In this document: positions 34,657 through 44,874 of the stretch, one piece after another
Position numbering within the stretch: position 1 is the stretch's first letter
How the letters are laid out: each line of letters begins with the position of its first letter
Assembly (NCBI GenBank): GCA_033030425.1
Contig: JAUFSD010000009.1
Span: 1,364,001 to 1,428,000 of the forward strand
Source of the DNA: Verpa conica
Taxonomy: Eukaryota > Ascomycota > Pezizomycetes > Pezizales > Morchellaceae
Direction of reading: 5' to 3'
DNA length: 64,000 bases
Position numbers and translations under genes: made by a program
Notes under the pieces: generated by a model
What the model was told of the DNA's origin: nothing
The model's database searches: none
The model's input: only the letters and a program-made list of their open reading frames with translations

Positions 34657-35300
34657 CTACTCGCAGTATGTATAACCCGGGCCACAATACTGTGTCACTT
34701 TCAAATCAACATCGACCATACCGTCAATGGTCGGCATATTAGCCCCAATATAAACTTTGTACATGTTCTTGGAAGCATCCCACAACACCTTCGCCGCCTT
34801 GCTGCCGCTCAAGGTCAAACGGAACTGCGGGTCGTTTGAAGGACCGCTGACAAGCCACCATGGCCCAAGCCCCTCAGAGCTCACATCGAACGTGCTATAA
34901 ACCATATTTCCTCCCACAGGCTGCGACAAATAGAGGCCCAGATCATTGGTAGAGTAGCCTGGGTACTCTACAAGCTTTGCGGCTGTGATTGGTTCACCGA
35001 GAACATTCGTCGCTCCAACGAGTTGGAAACGTAGCGAGGGATAAGTGACGTTACTGGAGATATATCTCATATAAATCTACCCACGAAAAATACATTAGAG
35101 ATTTCTGATATAACTGTTAGTGGGAGGAGGAATTCTCATACCTGACCGCCGTCTATGAGTAACTCAGGCGCCCCTCTCCCTAATTGACCATGAGCATCTG
35201 CTTGAACACCCCATGTGGGGGTGTAGGCGGGGTTGTTTGCGATGGCACCAGCAACAAAGCTGATGATCGTGAGGGAAGTAGCGGTGATAGAGAAACGCAT
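34657..35300 (-). CDS. Small secreted protein, unknown family
   Basis: Two exons on the minus strand, 35142-35300 and 34657-35076, with a 65-nt phase-0 intron; 192 residues. The N-terminus MRFSITATSLTIISFVAGAI is a clear signal peptide, with cleavage probably after AIA near residue 22. The mature part has no long hydrophobic segment and looks beta-rich (PSLRFQLVGATNVLGEPI, FRLTLSGSKAAKVLWDAS, VDVDLKVTQ). The protein ends YCGPGYTYCE, with two closely spaced cysteines near the C-terminus that could pair. I do not recognise a domain. A secreted cell-wall or environmental-interaction protein is the natural reading. It is flanked by gene-poor DNA on both sides, a common setting for lineage-specific secreted proteins. 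Confidence 0.72.
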
Positions 35301-35945
35301 GGTTGGTATGTGTAGTACAGCTGATGAGGAAGGTATATGAGATGGTGCTGATACTAGAAGAAAGTTGAAGGGGGAGAATGAGATCCTTATATAAGAATAC
35401 GGAGGGGAGAAAGTTGGATTATTAAAAGTTCTTATTCATAAATTAGTGTAGTTTGTAATATCTCCTTTACAAGAACCCTAGTCGTTCTAGGCTTACCCCT
35501 ATACGCTTATATTCTACAAAAGGGACGTAATTGGTTCATCCTTGTCTCCCCCTGGGTTTTCAGGTACCTATGTAGGCTGATCGAGCGGATATGTACTACT
35601 AACCAGCCGAGCATTGCATAACACGCGATACTCAACTATAAATAATTTCCACGGAGTCGACATGCCTTAGCAATCTCCCCTAGTTGTTAACTGAGGCTGA
35701 TTGGAATCTATGATTGTTATAGTAGAAAGCGCCCCAACAATGAACTCTTTTCCACGTAAATCACATTACGAATGGTAGGATATTTCTGAGATGCATAAAG
35801 AGCTAGTAAAAAATATTTGTTTTGGTTGAATCCCCAAGCTAATTCAACTCACTTTAGTTATTGATGTGTAAAGAAGTACACGGAAGAAACACAAACAAGG
35901 GATATTGGGCTGCGTCAAAACAGGAAGGTATTCTTGATGTTAATG

Positions 35946-36161
35946 TTAATGTTCATTACCTCCAACTCCACAGTAGGTTTCAGTCAGGCAATACCCGAAC
36001 TTATAATTGGTTAGAAGCAGAGAGAGAGCGGTGTCGGTTCTACGGCGTAGATGTCGCACAGGCACTGAAGCCGCTCTTCCCGGTAGACACAAGGTGCCGT
36101 CTTCCTTAAGGTTAATACGGCAGCGGGCTTCTTCGCCAAGGATGAATTTGTGTGAGAGCAA
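35946..36161 (-). pseudogene. Possible decayed chitin-binding (hevein-like) fragment
   Basis: The minus-strand reading contains FGYCLTETYCGVGG, close to the C-terminal half of hevein domains (YGYCG.TE.YCG.G). An intron-like stretch with CTAAC branch and AAG acceptor precedes it (about 36018-36060 on this strand), upstream of which another frame reads LQCLCDIYA. Cysteine spacing is off by one or two residues, and frames differ, so this is a relic at best. There is no start, signal peptide or terminator that makes a gene. Confidence 0.2.
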
Positions 36162-38259
36162 GGGTTGATGTTTACCTATTTTTAATTATACCGATCAGTG
36201 AGCAGCTCTAAACCAAGAACAGCAATGTTAGATGCTAAGCTATGCTTTCGCTTCTTAAATCATTCGGCAAAATAGAGTACATACAATATCGCGGAAAATC
36301 CCCATGAAATAAAGTGTTCAGTGAACAAAAAATCATTTAGAGATTTTAGGAGCCTATCGGATATGAGCGGGATAATAAACTATTCCTAGAATAGGATCGA
36401 CGCCCACGGGCCAACACAGTCAGAGCCGTGACTCGAGTTTCTGCACCTCATCATCGCGGAACTCGATGTCCCGGATCTTGTTGTCTCATATGGTTGGCAC
36501 TCGGCGTACCCGGTTATCAATTCTTGTAGGGGATTCTAACTTTGCGTCAGGGGAGACCCCTTGGCGACCATAGAGCAAATAACCGCGCCGTCTCAGCCTA
36601 CAATGGGACCGTTGATATGTTTTGTAGAGAAAAGAGCGAATTCTAGCGAAGATACCTCTCCTCTAAAGCCTATAAGGGTTATCAATTCCAGAGGCTCAAA
36701 CATATGAGAAGATTAATCAACCGGGCTACAATGTCTGTGCACCTTGGGAGGCGAACCAACACCACAGATTTTTGGTCCATCACGTGATCAAACAATCTCC
36801 ACAAACAACTAGGGAACAGCGATAAAATAGGGCCCAATTCCAAGTTAAAAACCAGCGGTATATAAATACAAAAAGAACAAAAAAAGCAACTACTCAAAGA
36901 GTTATACGGACGCATTGGGCACTCAATGCATACCTGGGAAGATAAAAACAGGACAATAGACCAATCATTCTATGACAACGGCTAGAATATTGTAGATACT
37001 TGCTAGTAGACTCGATACGAATTTGGATTGAACAGAAACTACGGGTTGGATAATCTGAAGCTGCGCACAAATCAAGGACTCAATACAGCATTATGAGTCT
37101 TATCTAGTATTAGTACTTAACCTATACTCAATTGAAGTAGTGTATCCCAACCCATATTTGAAAGGGGGTTCCAAGAAACAAAGAACTAAGTAACTACGAA
37201 TATACAGCTGGATGAGGCAGCGGTATAAACTAGCCCATTACCTGAGTGATGTCAAACATGGTAAAAGTTTCCAGTTAATTCGAGTGATTTTTAACACTAC
37301 CCCGACGTGGAACAGTAAAAACTATAAATCTCTAACTATTCACCACATCCACAGTCTTTTCAATCTATTGAGTGAGATGCCGTAGGGAAAAATAAAAACA
37401 AAATTAGAGCCTCAAGGTGAGAGTCAACCCCACATACTCTCTCCATATAATGGTAGCTAACCATGAAATGTGCGGGCCTCCTTACACTAATAGAGGCGTT
37501 AGTATTTTCTCGGAAATAATATATAAGCTAATTGCCAGTCTCTGTCTTTCCTAGGATCCCCTCATCGGTGTTAGGTAATCATCTAGAGTCACAAACGAAG
37601 GATGTTTATATAGCCATTAGGAGCGCATATTTATAGAAGGTATGTAATTATTTAAGGACCACACCTTCTAAGAAAGCAATATTTTCATAGTCTACCTCCC
37701 CTTAATAAAACTACTCCCATTATTAATAATTAAAACCACTATCAGTTTGCTGTCGAGTGATAGATATCTGATGAGCTGTCTCACTTATGGAGATGATAGA
37801 GAGGTGCTAAGGGTTAGGGTATCATGGGGTAGCTAGCAGTTATCGATTTAGCTGAAAATTACATGAATCCTGGTTTTGCGTGAAAGAGGTAAGAATCTCA
37901 GGTATGGCGGGTAGAATATAATAATACCCGTACTTTTTTAAATAGTATTATTGTAATTAGACATGGCTATTGAGGATTCCGGGGGTGTATGGAAGTCGCG
38001 AGACCTAGTTGGTCATCTGATTTACTAAAGATTATATGATTTATATATTTATATATCATAGAATCCCCTCAAGAATATGATCTAGTGCGGAAAATAATAT
38101 GGTGAGGGGGCGTAAGGTCTCTACTGTACCGATTATGTGACTAAAAGCGTATAGTTACGATAAATAGATCAATACTGTAACTTGTATTAGGGTGATAAAG
38201 TCTGTAGGTTAACCATCACGTGGGCCCCGAGAATATATTCTTAGTGTCTAGACGATCCT

Positions 38260-38513
38260 GTTTATCTTATAGAGGAGTTGGAACGAACTACAAACTAAAG
38301 AAGGCATTGAAAAGCAATCCCACACCCTTAAAAGCCAGAACCCAAGGCTTCGGACCCCTTTATACTTTACCAGACGTGGACCATTATTCGCCAACAAAGG
38401 AGAGATATGTAATAAACCCGAGAAGTAGAAGTTCCCTTAAGGAAAAGAGAAAAGGAAGCAGCCGTACACCTGAAAAGAGTAGCTTACCGTATAAGGATAA
38501 GGATGTCAATTAA
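38260..38513 (+). pseudogene. Lysine-rich open frame, possible orphan terminal exon
   Basis: An 84-codon open stretch after a TATAG acceptor-like site, encoding a basic Lys/Arg/Ser/Pro-rich sequence that ends SLPYKDKDVN. No ATG begins it and no upstream exon was identified. It could be the last exon of an eroded gene or a chance frame. Confidence 0.15.
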
Positions 38514-38556
38514 ACTACATAATTGCTTTTTCAATCCCAAACGCCCATCTAAGCGT

Positions 38557-39603
38557 CTAGAACCCCAACACTTTCTTCACTGCATCCCTCCCTTTCTTTC
38601 CTGAGCCAGCGGAGTTTGCAACTGAACTCACAGTTGTGCCTGCTGTTGCCGTGATTGCAGCAGCGTTCTTCTTCTTCCTGACTGTAATGCTTGGTTCTGG
38701 CCTGCTGGGCTTAGGCGGCCATTGGTCGTCTCTTTTCCAGCCTTCTACCAGTGCGTTGTTGAGGTGTTTTAGGTTGATTGGGATTGGAGGTTGTGCGCCA
38801 CCCATGCAGACCTTTGTATATATTTGCTCATAGGCTTGGGGTCCTATCAGGTCAAAGAGCGGGTTCTATAGCAGTGGTTAGTAAGTAGATCTTATGAGGT
38901 TAGATCTGGAATACGGAAATGTAAGACATACATCTTTGAAACGGCTCTCACAGACCCTGACCTCCCCATCCTCGTTAGCCTGGGTCCATGCATCCCTGCG
39001 ATGAATCCACAGCTTCAACCCCACATTCCACTCCATATCTGCCTCTAATTCTAACCGTTGTCTTTCACGGATCTTATCGGGCGTAGGAATATCATCTGGA
39101 CTTTCCCAAACATACTTCTCCTCCTTTCTATCCGGGGGTATAATATTCAACTCTACATCGCTATCGTCCTCTCGTCTAACCCACACACCATCCCGCTCCT
39201 TCTTTGCTCTACGCCGTTTTTTCGAAGCCGGAGGGGGGGTTGTAGCGCGACGGTAGCTACTCCCTCCGACACCACTCCTTACACGCATGTGATCCTCTTC
39301 ATCCTCATAGTCATCGTCATCGTACTCGTCCATATCGGAATCGTCGTCTTCATCCGTGACAAAGACTTCGTCCTGTCCTGAAGTTACACCACCAGGTCTC
39401 CAGGAACCTAAGCTTCCTTCTCTCCGGCCGATATCGAGTACTTTCTTTTTCTTCTCTGGGAGTGAGTATTCCCACCCAACGGCAACTTCGTCGAGAATTG
39501 TTTTCGCTTGTGCTATGGCTTGCCCGCGTTGCTCTTTGGTCAGCGCATCGCCCTGCGCACCGCTGTTCCCGAGCTTACGCCGGGTAGTGGGCATCGCGGG
39601 CAT
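38557..39603 (-). CDS. Gag1-like clamp / DUF4050-type protein (tentative)
   Basis: Two exons on the minus strand, 38932-39603 and 38557-38865, with a 66-nt phase-0 intron; 326 residues. After MPAMPTTRRKLGNSG comes a predicted helix, an acidic tract (DEDDDSDMDEYDDDDYEDEED), a basic nuclear-localisation-like cluster (SKKRRRAKKERDG), and then a conserved-looking region: WNVGLKLWIHRRDAWTQ, VRVCESRFKD and, after the intron, YEQIYTKVCMGG and INLKHLNNALVEGWKRDDQWP. The W..RR..W and LV.GWK.D..WP spacing resembles the fungal Gag1-like clamp domain (DUF4050), whose member Gag1 modulates TORC1 in fission yeast. I assign it tentatively from memory of that family. The tail is Lys/Ala/Ser-rich. The start at 39603 is the first ATG; the frame is open upstream but starts without ATG. 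Confidence 0.65.
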
Positions 39604-42293
39604 GTCGCTGGTGTAAAAGGACCGGGGGAGATACGTGGTGGGTGGTTTGGTGGGGGGTTGATGTGGAGAGAGTGTAGTAGTGAACAAAGCGAATAATAGC
39701 AAAGGAGCAAGACAGACAGGAGCAACGACGGTAAGAAGGAAGAAAGGAAAGAAGAGTTGGCAAGAAGTGATGTGAGAAAACAAGGCGTAAATAGCTATAT
39801 TAACCTGAAACGTGGTTCCCTGCGCGGAAGGATTTTACCCCACATTTCAGCCGCCGCTCTTCCTCTCTTCTCAGCCTGCCGTTTTCTTCAGTTTCCGCGA
39901 TGGGATTGAATAATAACCCTAACCCATGGCCGGGTAGCTATCTACCCTGACGCCGTCCCGAACCTGAATTCGTCATCATCTCCGATCGAACTCGCTTCAA
40001 TTCGATCGTAAAAACGGATACCCAGTCTCCTGAAGCCAGCGGAACAAAACGGGGGTTCGTGGCCATTAGAGGACCTGTTAGAAGAGAAAAAGGTCATCCT
40101 CGATAGGCGCTGCTCTAGGTGCACACCTCAGCCCTTAACGTGTTCCCAATTATCGGGAGTGGGGGGGTCAGTACTTCAGATCCACTAAAGATCATTAGCA
40201 CTGCACATAGAAGGGTCATTTTAATTTTTGTACTCTTGATACTGGGCGCTGGAGTGGGCACCCTGGGCACAATACTAACGGAGGCCGAAGGGCAGAATGA
40301 AAAAAAAGCTGGAGGGTATAGATGAACTGCTAATTATTGTTCCAGGAGTGAAGATATCACATCTTTGATGAAAATAAAAGCCGAGTGAGAAACAGTGACT
40401 TTATCAAGTGACAAATGTTTAAACAGGCACTGTATATGGAGGGCCCAAACACTTCCGTTTCGTCACATATATTTGGGACAAGTTTAACAGTCAAGATGTA
40501 ATACTATGGTAGAGTAGGTGACTAGAGTAGTTGATATGTTAAAACTGTGGAGCTCGTGACGTCTATAGACTAGACTGAAAGGGACTATATTTGAGCCAAG
40601 GTAGTCCATCAAAGTGGTGGTTGGGGTAACGTTGCACTGTAGTTGACTTTAGCCCTGCTAAGCCATTCTGCTCAGCAGGTATGTAGGGTATACTAGGTAT
40701 AGGTAATTTGGATACCGAGATACCTACCTATAATCAATAGTCGAACGGCATCCGTCTCGTCCTACCCAATACATCCATAGGCCACACGGCGCTGAGTACA
40801 TAGAAACAGCCGTAGTGGACGGCCCGAGTGACGGCCCATGATTACCTCACTTGATCTATTGAGTAGTTAACTACAAGCATCTTCAAGTTACCTTGGCTAA
40901 CGCCCTAGAAGATGAACAAACTCCCAGTTCCGCTCAGAGCAGACATTGCTCCAACTCATAATAAGTATGTAGGTAGACCACCTGCTTTTAGAACCTGGCT
41001 AATTCAAGTTTTTAAACTATAGAAAAACACACGCCGATGAGACTATTCAACTGCGGACATCGTCCTGTAGAGAACCTGGGGTATATATCCTTAGGGTTTC
41101 TATGGAGTGACCTACCTAGTACATACATGTATCTCTGGTCACTAAACCTCACAGGTGGTAGTTCTATTCATACGAATGGCCGAATAAATACTGACAACCG
41201 GTACTCTAAACGTAGACTGTGAACCCAGTATAAAATATGCTGGGGCTTTCAAGAGAGCCCAGCCTGATTGGTCATTAGAGCCATATATGTGGGCTGGAAT
41301 TGTTGTTAGATTCGTACGATAGAATATGGCCAAATCATGCCGTAGAATCGTACTAGAAATCTGGCCACACGCCTTATGCTCCTCGTAATTGTTAATCCGA
41401 AATTACCTATCGACCCGTGGTGTGCTCATACTATGATGCAATAATAACTACAAAAACCTATTCCAAGGCCTCCCATAAAACCCACCAAACATACTAAAAG
41501 CCTACCACCCAGCCTAACCATAGACGGTAAATACACTACAAAACTAGTAAAATATACACCACACCACACCTCTTCATCCACCATCCCAACTATCCCCCCC
41601 CATCCTGCAGCCTCTCCATAAACCGCCAATCAAAACCTCCCGCCCGCCCGCCCCCCTCCAAAAGCAAAAGTAAAACATATATAAAAACGTGTCAATTTAC
41701 CCTTCATCCTAACCAATTTAGCACTTTCCCCACTCCCCAGAGATGCTCAAATTTACCTCCTCTATCCAATAGTCATCCAGGACCAATCAGCACACCCACA
41801 CCCACACTTCGTATTTGCTCATCCCTAATTAACCATGGATACCCCTCCTCCTTCCTAATCCCGGGCTTCTACTCTAAATCTACTATTTAGGGAGAGAGGG
41901 GGGAAAAGGACTGGTGAAACAGATCCACCGCATGGGCCGCACAGACCAGCTCACACATGCACAAATAACGCACAGCAATCACATCCGCACGCAGGGACAA
42001 ACGCCTATGGCACATAAAGAACAAGCGAACCAATAGTGGTATACATTAGCTACCCCGGTTCTCTTCCAGAACAGGAAAATCCTAACGTCAGGTGTGGGCC
42101 TGAGAGATGAAGAAAGAAGAAAAAAACAAGTAAACACCGCCGTTACAAAAGCCATACCACCATGATCAAGGATAAAGAGAAAAGACTATGAGAAATCGTA
42201 ACATGTACAAATCTGTTTTTGTGACTCCGTCATAGACTCATCAAGGTAATTAAAAGGAAAAAAAGATACAAGAAATACAAAGAAGATACTAAA
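39604..42293. other. Gene-free interval with C-rich, G-poor strand and G4 motif
   Basis: 2.7 kb between two minus-strand genes. The first 400 bp are the promoter of the Gag1-like gene. From about 41440 to 41840 the plus strand is nearly free of G and very rich in C and A, with a G-quadruplex-type motif on the minus strand. The frames at 39942-40325 start without ATG. No gene is supported. Confidence 0.5.
41639..41656 (-). other. G-quadruplex-type motif on the minus strand
   Basis: The plus strand reads CCCGCCCGCCCGCCCCCC, so the minus strand has four G runs of at least three separated by single C. This fits the canonical short-loop G4 pattern. It lies within the G-poor region 41440-41840. 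Confidence 0.8.
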
Positions 42294-42839
42294 TTATTGA
42301 GACTGCGTATTGTCATCGGAGAGGTCATCCTCATGGACAATCCGGAGCGTCTCTTCGATGAGCAAAAGGTCATGCTCGATCATCTCTGCCCAGTTCTGGA
42401 TATCGCCAATCTCCTATATTCTATGCGTCAGCGGCCTCAAATCAAACATAAAAAGAGGCCCAGAATAATAGTAAAACATACCTTCAATTTCGTTCTAGCA
42501 CCATCAGCCAGACCACCCCATTGTCTCGTTGTCTTGCCCAACGCATTTGTCCGGTTCCGGAGCGTCTTGCTTTGGCTTTCAAGTGCTGAAGCATTTGAAT
42601 GAATGTTTGTAATGCGGTCACGTAGTTCAAGATCTACGGAGGACCCAAGAGTATGGAACTCTTGCGTGAGTGTCTGACGAGCATCCTCTATTCAGAAATT
42701 AGTATTTAAAAACCAACCAAGACAAAAGAGACTGTCTCGAGAGGGGTATTTGAGGGGCGAATGGGGGGTGGGGCGGACCAGCGCGCTTGAGACGATCTTT
42801 GCGGAGAAGGTGGTCTTCTTTGATGATTCTTGCAGCCAT
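42294..42839 (-). CDS. BLOC1S1: BLOC-1 subunit 1 (BLOS1/GCN5L1) family
   Basis: Three exons on the minus strand: 42779-42839, 42482-42687, 42294-42413; 128 residues, close to the 125 of animal BLOS1. BLOC-1 is a cytosolic coiled-coil complex acting in endosome-to-lysosome (vacuole) traffic. The C-terminal half is diagnostic: KTTRQWGGLADGARTKLKEI joined by splicing to GDIQNWAEMIEHDLLLIEE, matching the family KQTGQW...EIGDVENWARSIE pattern. The N-terminal half is a charged helix. The frame is kept at both junctions (phase 1, then phase 0). The first donor, GTCCGC, is unusual, but the resulting exon start MAARIIKEDHLLRKDRLKRA and the CTAAT branch site support it. The second intron has a standard GTATGT donor. 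Confidence 0.85.
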
Positions 42840-44874
42840 TGATTTGTATTATGTATTATGTAGGCGTATAAAACTTGTAGTAGAAGCAAAATTCAATCGA
42901 GAGAGTAATGCTTATGATTGGGAAATGGAGAAGGGGAGTAGACAATGCTTGTAGAGATAGAGATAGAGAATGGAAAAAACCAACTCAACGCTCAGCGGGA
43001 ATCAGTCCTATATAATGACCCTCCCTCTCAAGCTCCAGCTCCAGCTTCAGCTCAACTTCCTTAACCGCACTTTCAAGAATTACTATTTCCTCCCCTCCCA
43101 CACCCTAAAAAACCGCGCTTTCACTTTCCTCTTCCTCAAGTTCCACCTTGACTATTGCTGCCGGACCAAACAGAAAACGACAACGCAGCAGCCGGCTCAT
43201 AAACACACAGTCCGTAAAGACGTTGAATTGCGGGGTGTGCCCCTCCTTCTTGTCCTCCTCGCCTGGATATGATATCAACAGTAGTGCACAAAGCCGAGCT
43301 TGTGTCAGGGTAAAGGAAGTTAGAACCTTCAGTATGCAAGGCTTGGAGGGGGGCGGTGGGGTCGAGAGCAATTGATTGATGATGCGTTGGCAGAAGCAAT
43401 TGATCGAGGGGATGATCGTGAGTGATGATGATGCTAACGGTGATGATGCTGATGCTGCTGATGTCCAAGGAGGGACTGACGGGGGTGAGTGATTCGTGAA
43501 CGAGTTGATGAGGATGGTGCCACGACCAAGGAGATGAGGTAGCACTAGAGGAATATCGGGAATCTGGGCGATGGCTAATCTTGTGTTTACACAGTCAAGT
43601 TGAAGCCTTGCTAATATCGCGTTTCTGATCAGCTATTCTATGCTCTAGAGCTTCCATGGATATTTCCATAAGGGGCAGGTGTTCCAGGGCAAGAAAGAGG
43701 GAAAAACGCGATCCCATACCTCTGATTCAAAAGTCCCGAATACTCCTACCTAGCTGCCTACCTGCCTATCTGCCTACCTACTCTACTCTATTCTACCCAC
43801 CCTGTCTATCTGACCCCCGGAATATCTAAACAAACTAGCACGCCCAAAGCCCCACGTCACGCACACAACACAAGGAAGGGAAGGGAAAAAATTAAAGTAC
43901 TATGAAGAGTCAGGGGGGGGGGGCGAGGAAAGTAAAAGAAAAGAAAAGAAAAGAAAACAAGCCAACGTAAACGGTCTTCCCGGAGCCAAAATGAACCACG
44001 CAATAAAACAAAAACAAAAAGAGACCCAGCTAGTAGCCGAGTATGCAGGCGTGTACGTTTCGTGGTCGTCTCTGATTCGAGGTATGAACAGGAAAAAGAG
44101 AAGGAAGAGGAAAAAAGAACCCACCCACCGTAGATGCAAGATGCGGTGTACAGCGGCGCCGCGGTACGTACGTGGACTCAGAAGGTCGCTAGATCATTCG
44201 TATGGGGTCGGCAGTTTGCGATGCCCAATGTCTCGGGTCGTTTGTGGCGCTGGCTGGGCAGTGTGGGGGGTTTGTGGCGGTGCCCAACACTGAATTCTAG
44301 GGTTAATGCTGAGATCGTACAACTTACCTTCACCCAGGTATAAGTCTGCCATCGACGAAACTACCCAAGGCCCAGGTTACATGTATCTGAGACCTCGCGA
44401 GAAGCACTCAACCCGGTTTCTGGGAAGGACTGAATCCCCGGTACAGGTTCTCTCAAATTCCCGCGGTTGTGGTTAACAGTGGCTGGCGGATAATTGTTTT
44501 TCCGCTCCGGAGCGTTTCAATAGGCGCCAATGAGAACCAAGCATTACTAGAAATTAGATGTTTCGAGATATATGAAGGTGTTTTCATAATTGTGAGAGAC
44601 TCCTGGCGCTTGATACATATCCCCAAAGCTAGGACTGGACATCTGACTTGTCGACAATTCGACCTTTATTCCACACCACTATCTAGTCTCAAGTCTCCAC
44701 GTACACAAAACACTCCTGTATCTAGATGCAATGCAAAGAGCAGCTGATCGATTTCCAGTATCCATCCCTGTCCACGCCTCAACTGCCATTCCAGTACCAA
44801 AATAAAGCAGACCCTTAACAAAAAAGAATATATTGCCGATATGCACAAATCAATACTATACCCATCAGTCACCA
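42840..44874. other. Gene-free interval with simple repeats
   Basis: 2 kb between BLOC1S1 and the ABC transporter. It holds GAT-type trinucleotide repeats (43378-43460), CTAC/CTGC tetranucleotide repeats (43741-43815) and a run of G (43913-43922) followed by AAAAG repeats. Frames of 60-150 codons cross these repeats but have no domain. No gene is supported. Confidence 0.5.
43741..43815 (+). repeat. CCTA/CTAC-type tetranucleotide tract
   Basis: Imperfect CCTA, CTGCCTAC, TATCTGCC and CTACTCTA units. It is not the CCCTAA telomere repeat. Confidence 0.75.

Larger units (their letters stand above)
35301..38556. other. Long gene-poor interval with decayed sequence
   Basis: 3.3 kb. On the minus strand at 35946-36161 a degraded Cys-rich frame resembles a hevein-type chitin-binding domain. 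A GC-rich patch at 36390-36620 looks like former coding sequence broken by stops. A lysine-rich frame sits at 38220-38513. The remainder is AT-rich. No complete gene is supported. Confidence 0.5.

Noticed and set aside
40119..40325. Frame with one hydrophobic segment
   Set aside because: GTG start, no conserved partner, isolated; one hydrophobic run is not enough evidence.
43741..43815. Telomere-like CCTA tract
   Set aside because: Units are mixed CTAC/CTGC/TATC, not CCCTAA, and the locus is flanked by normal genes.
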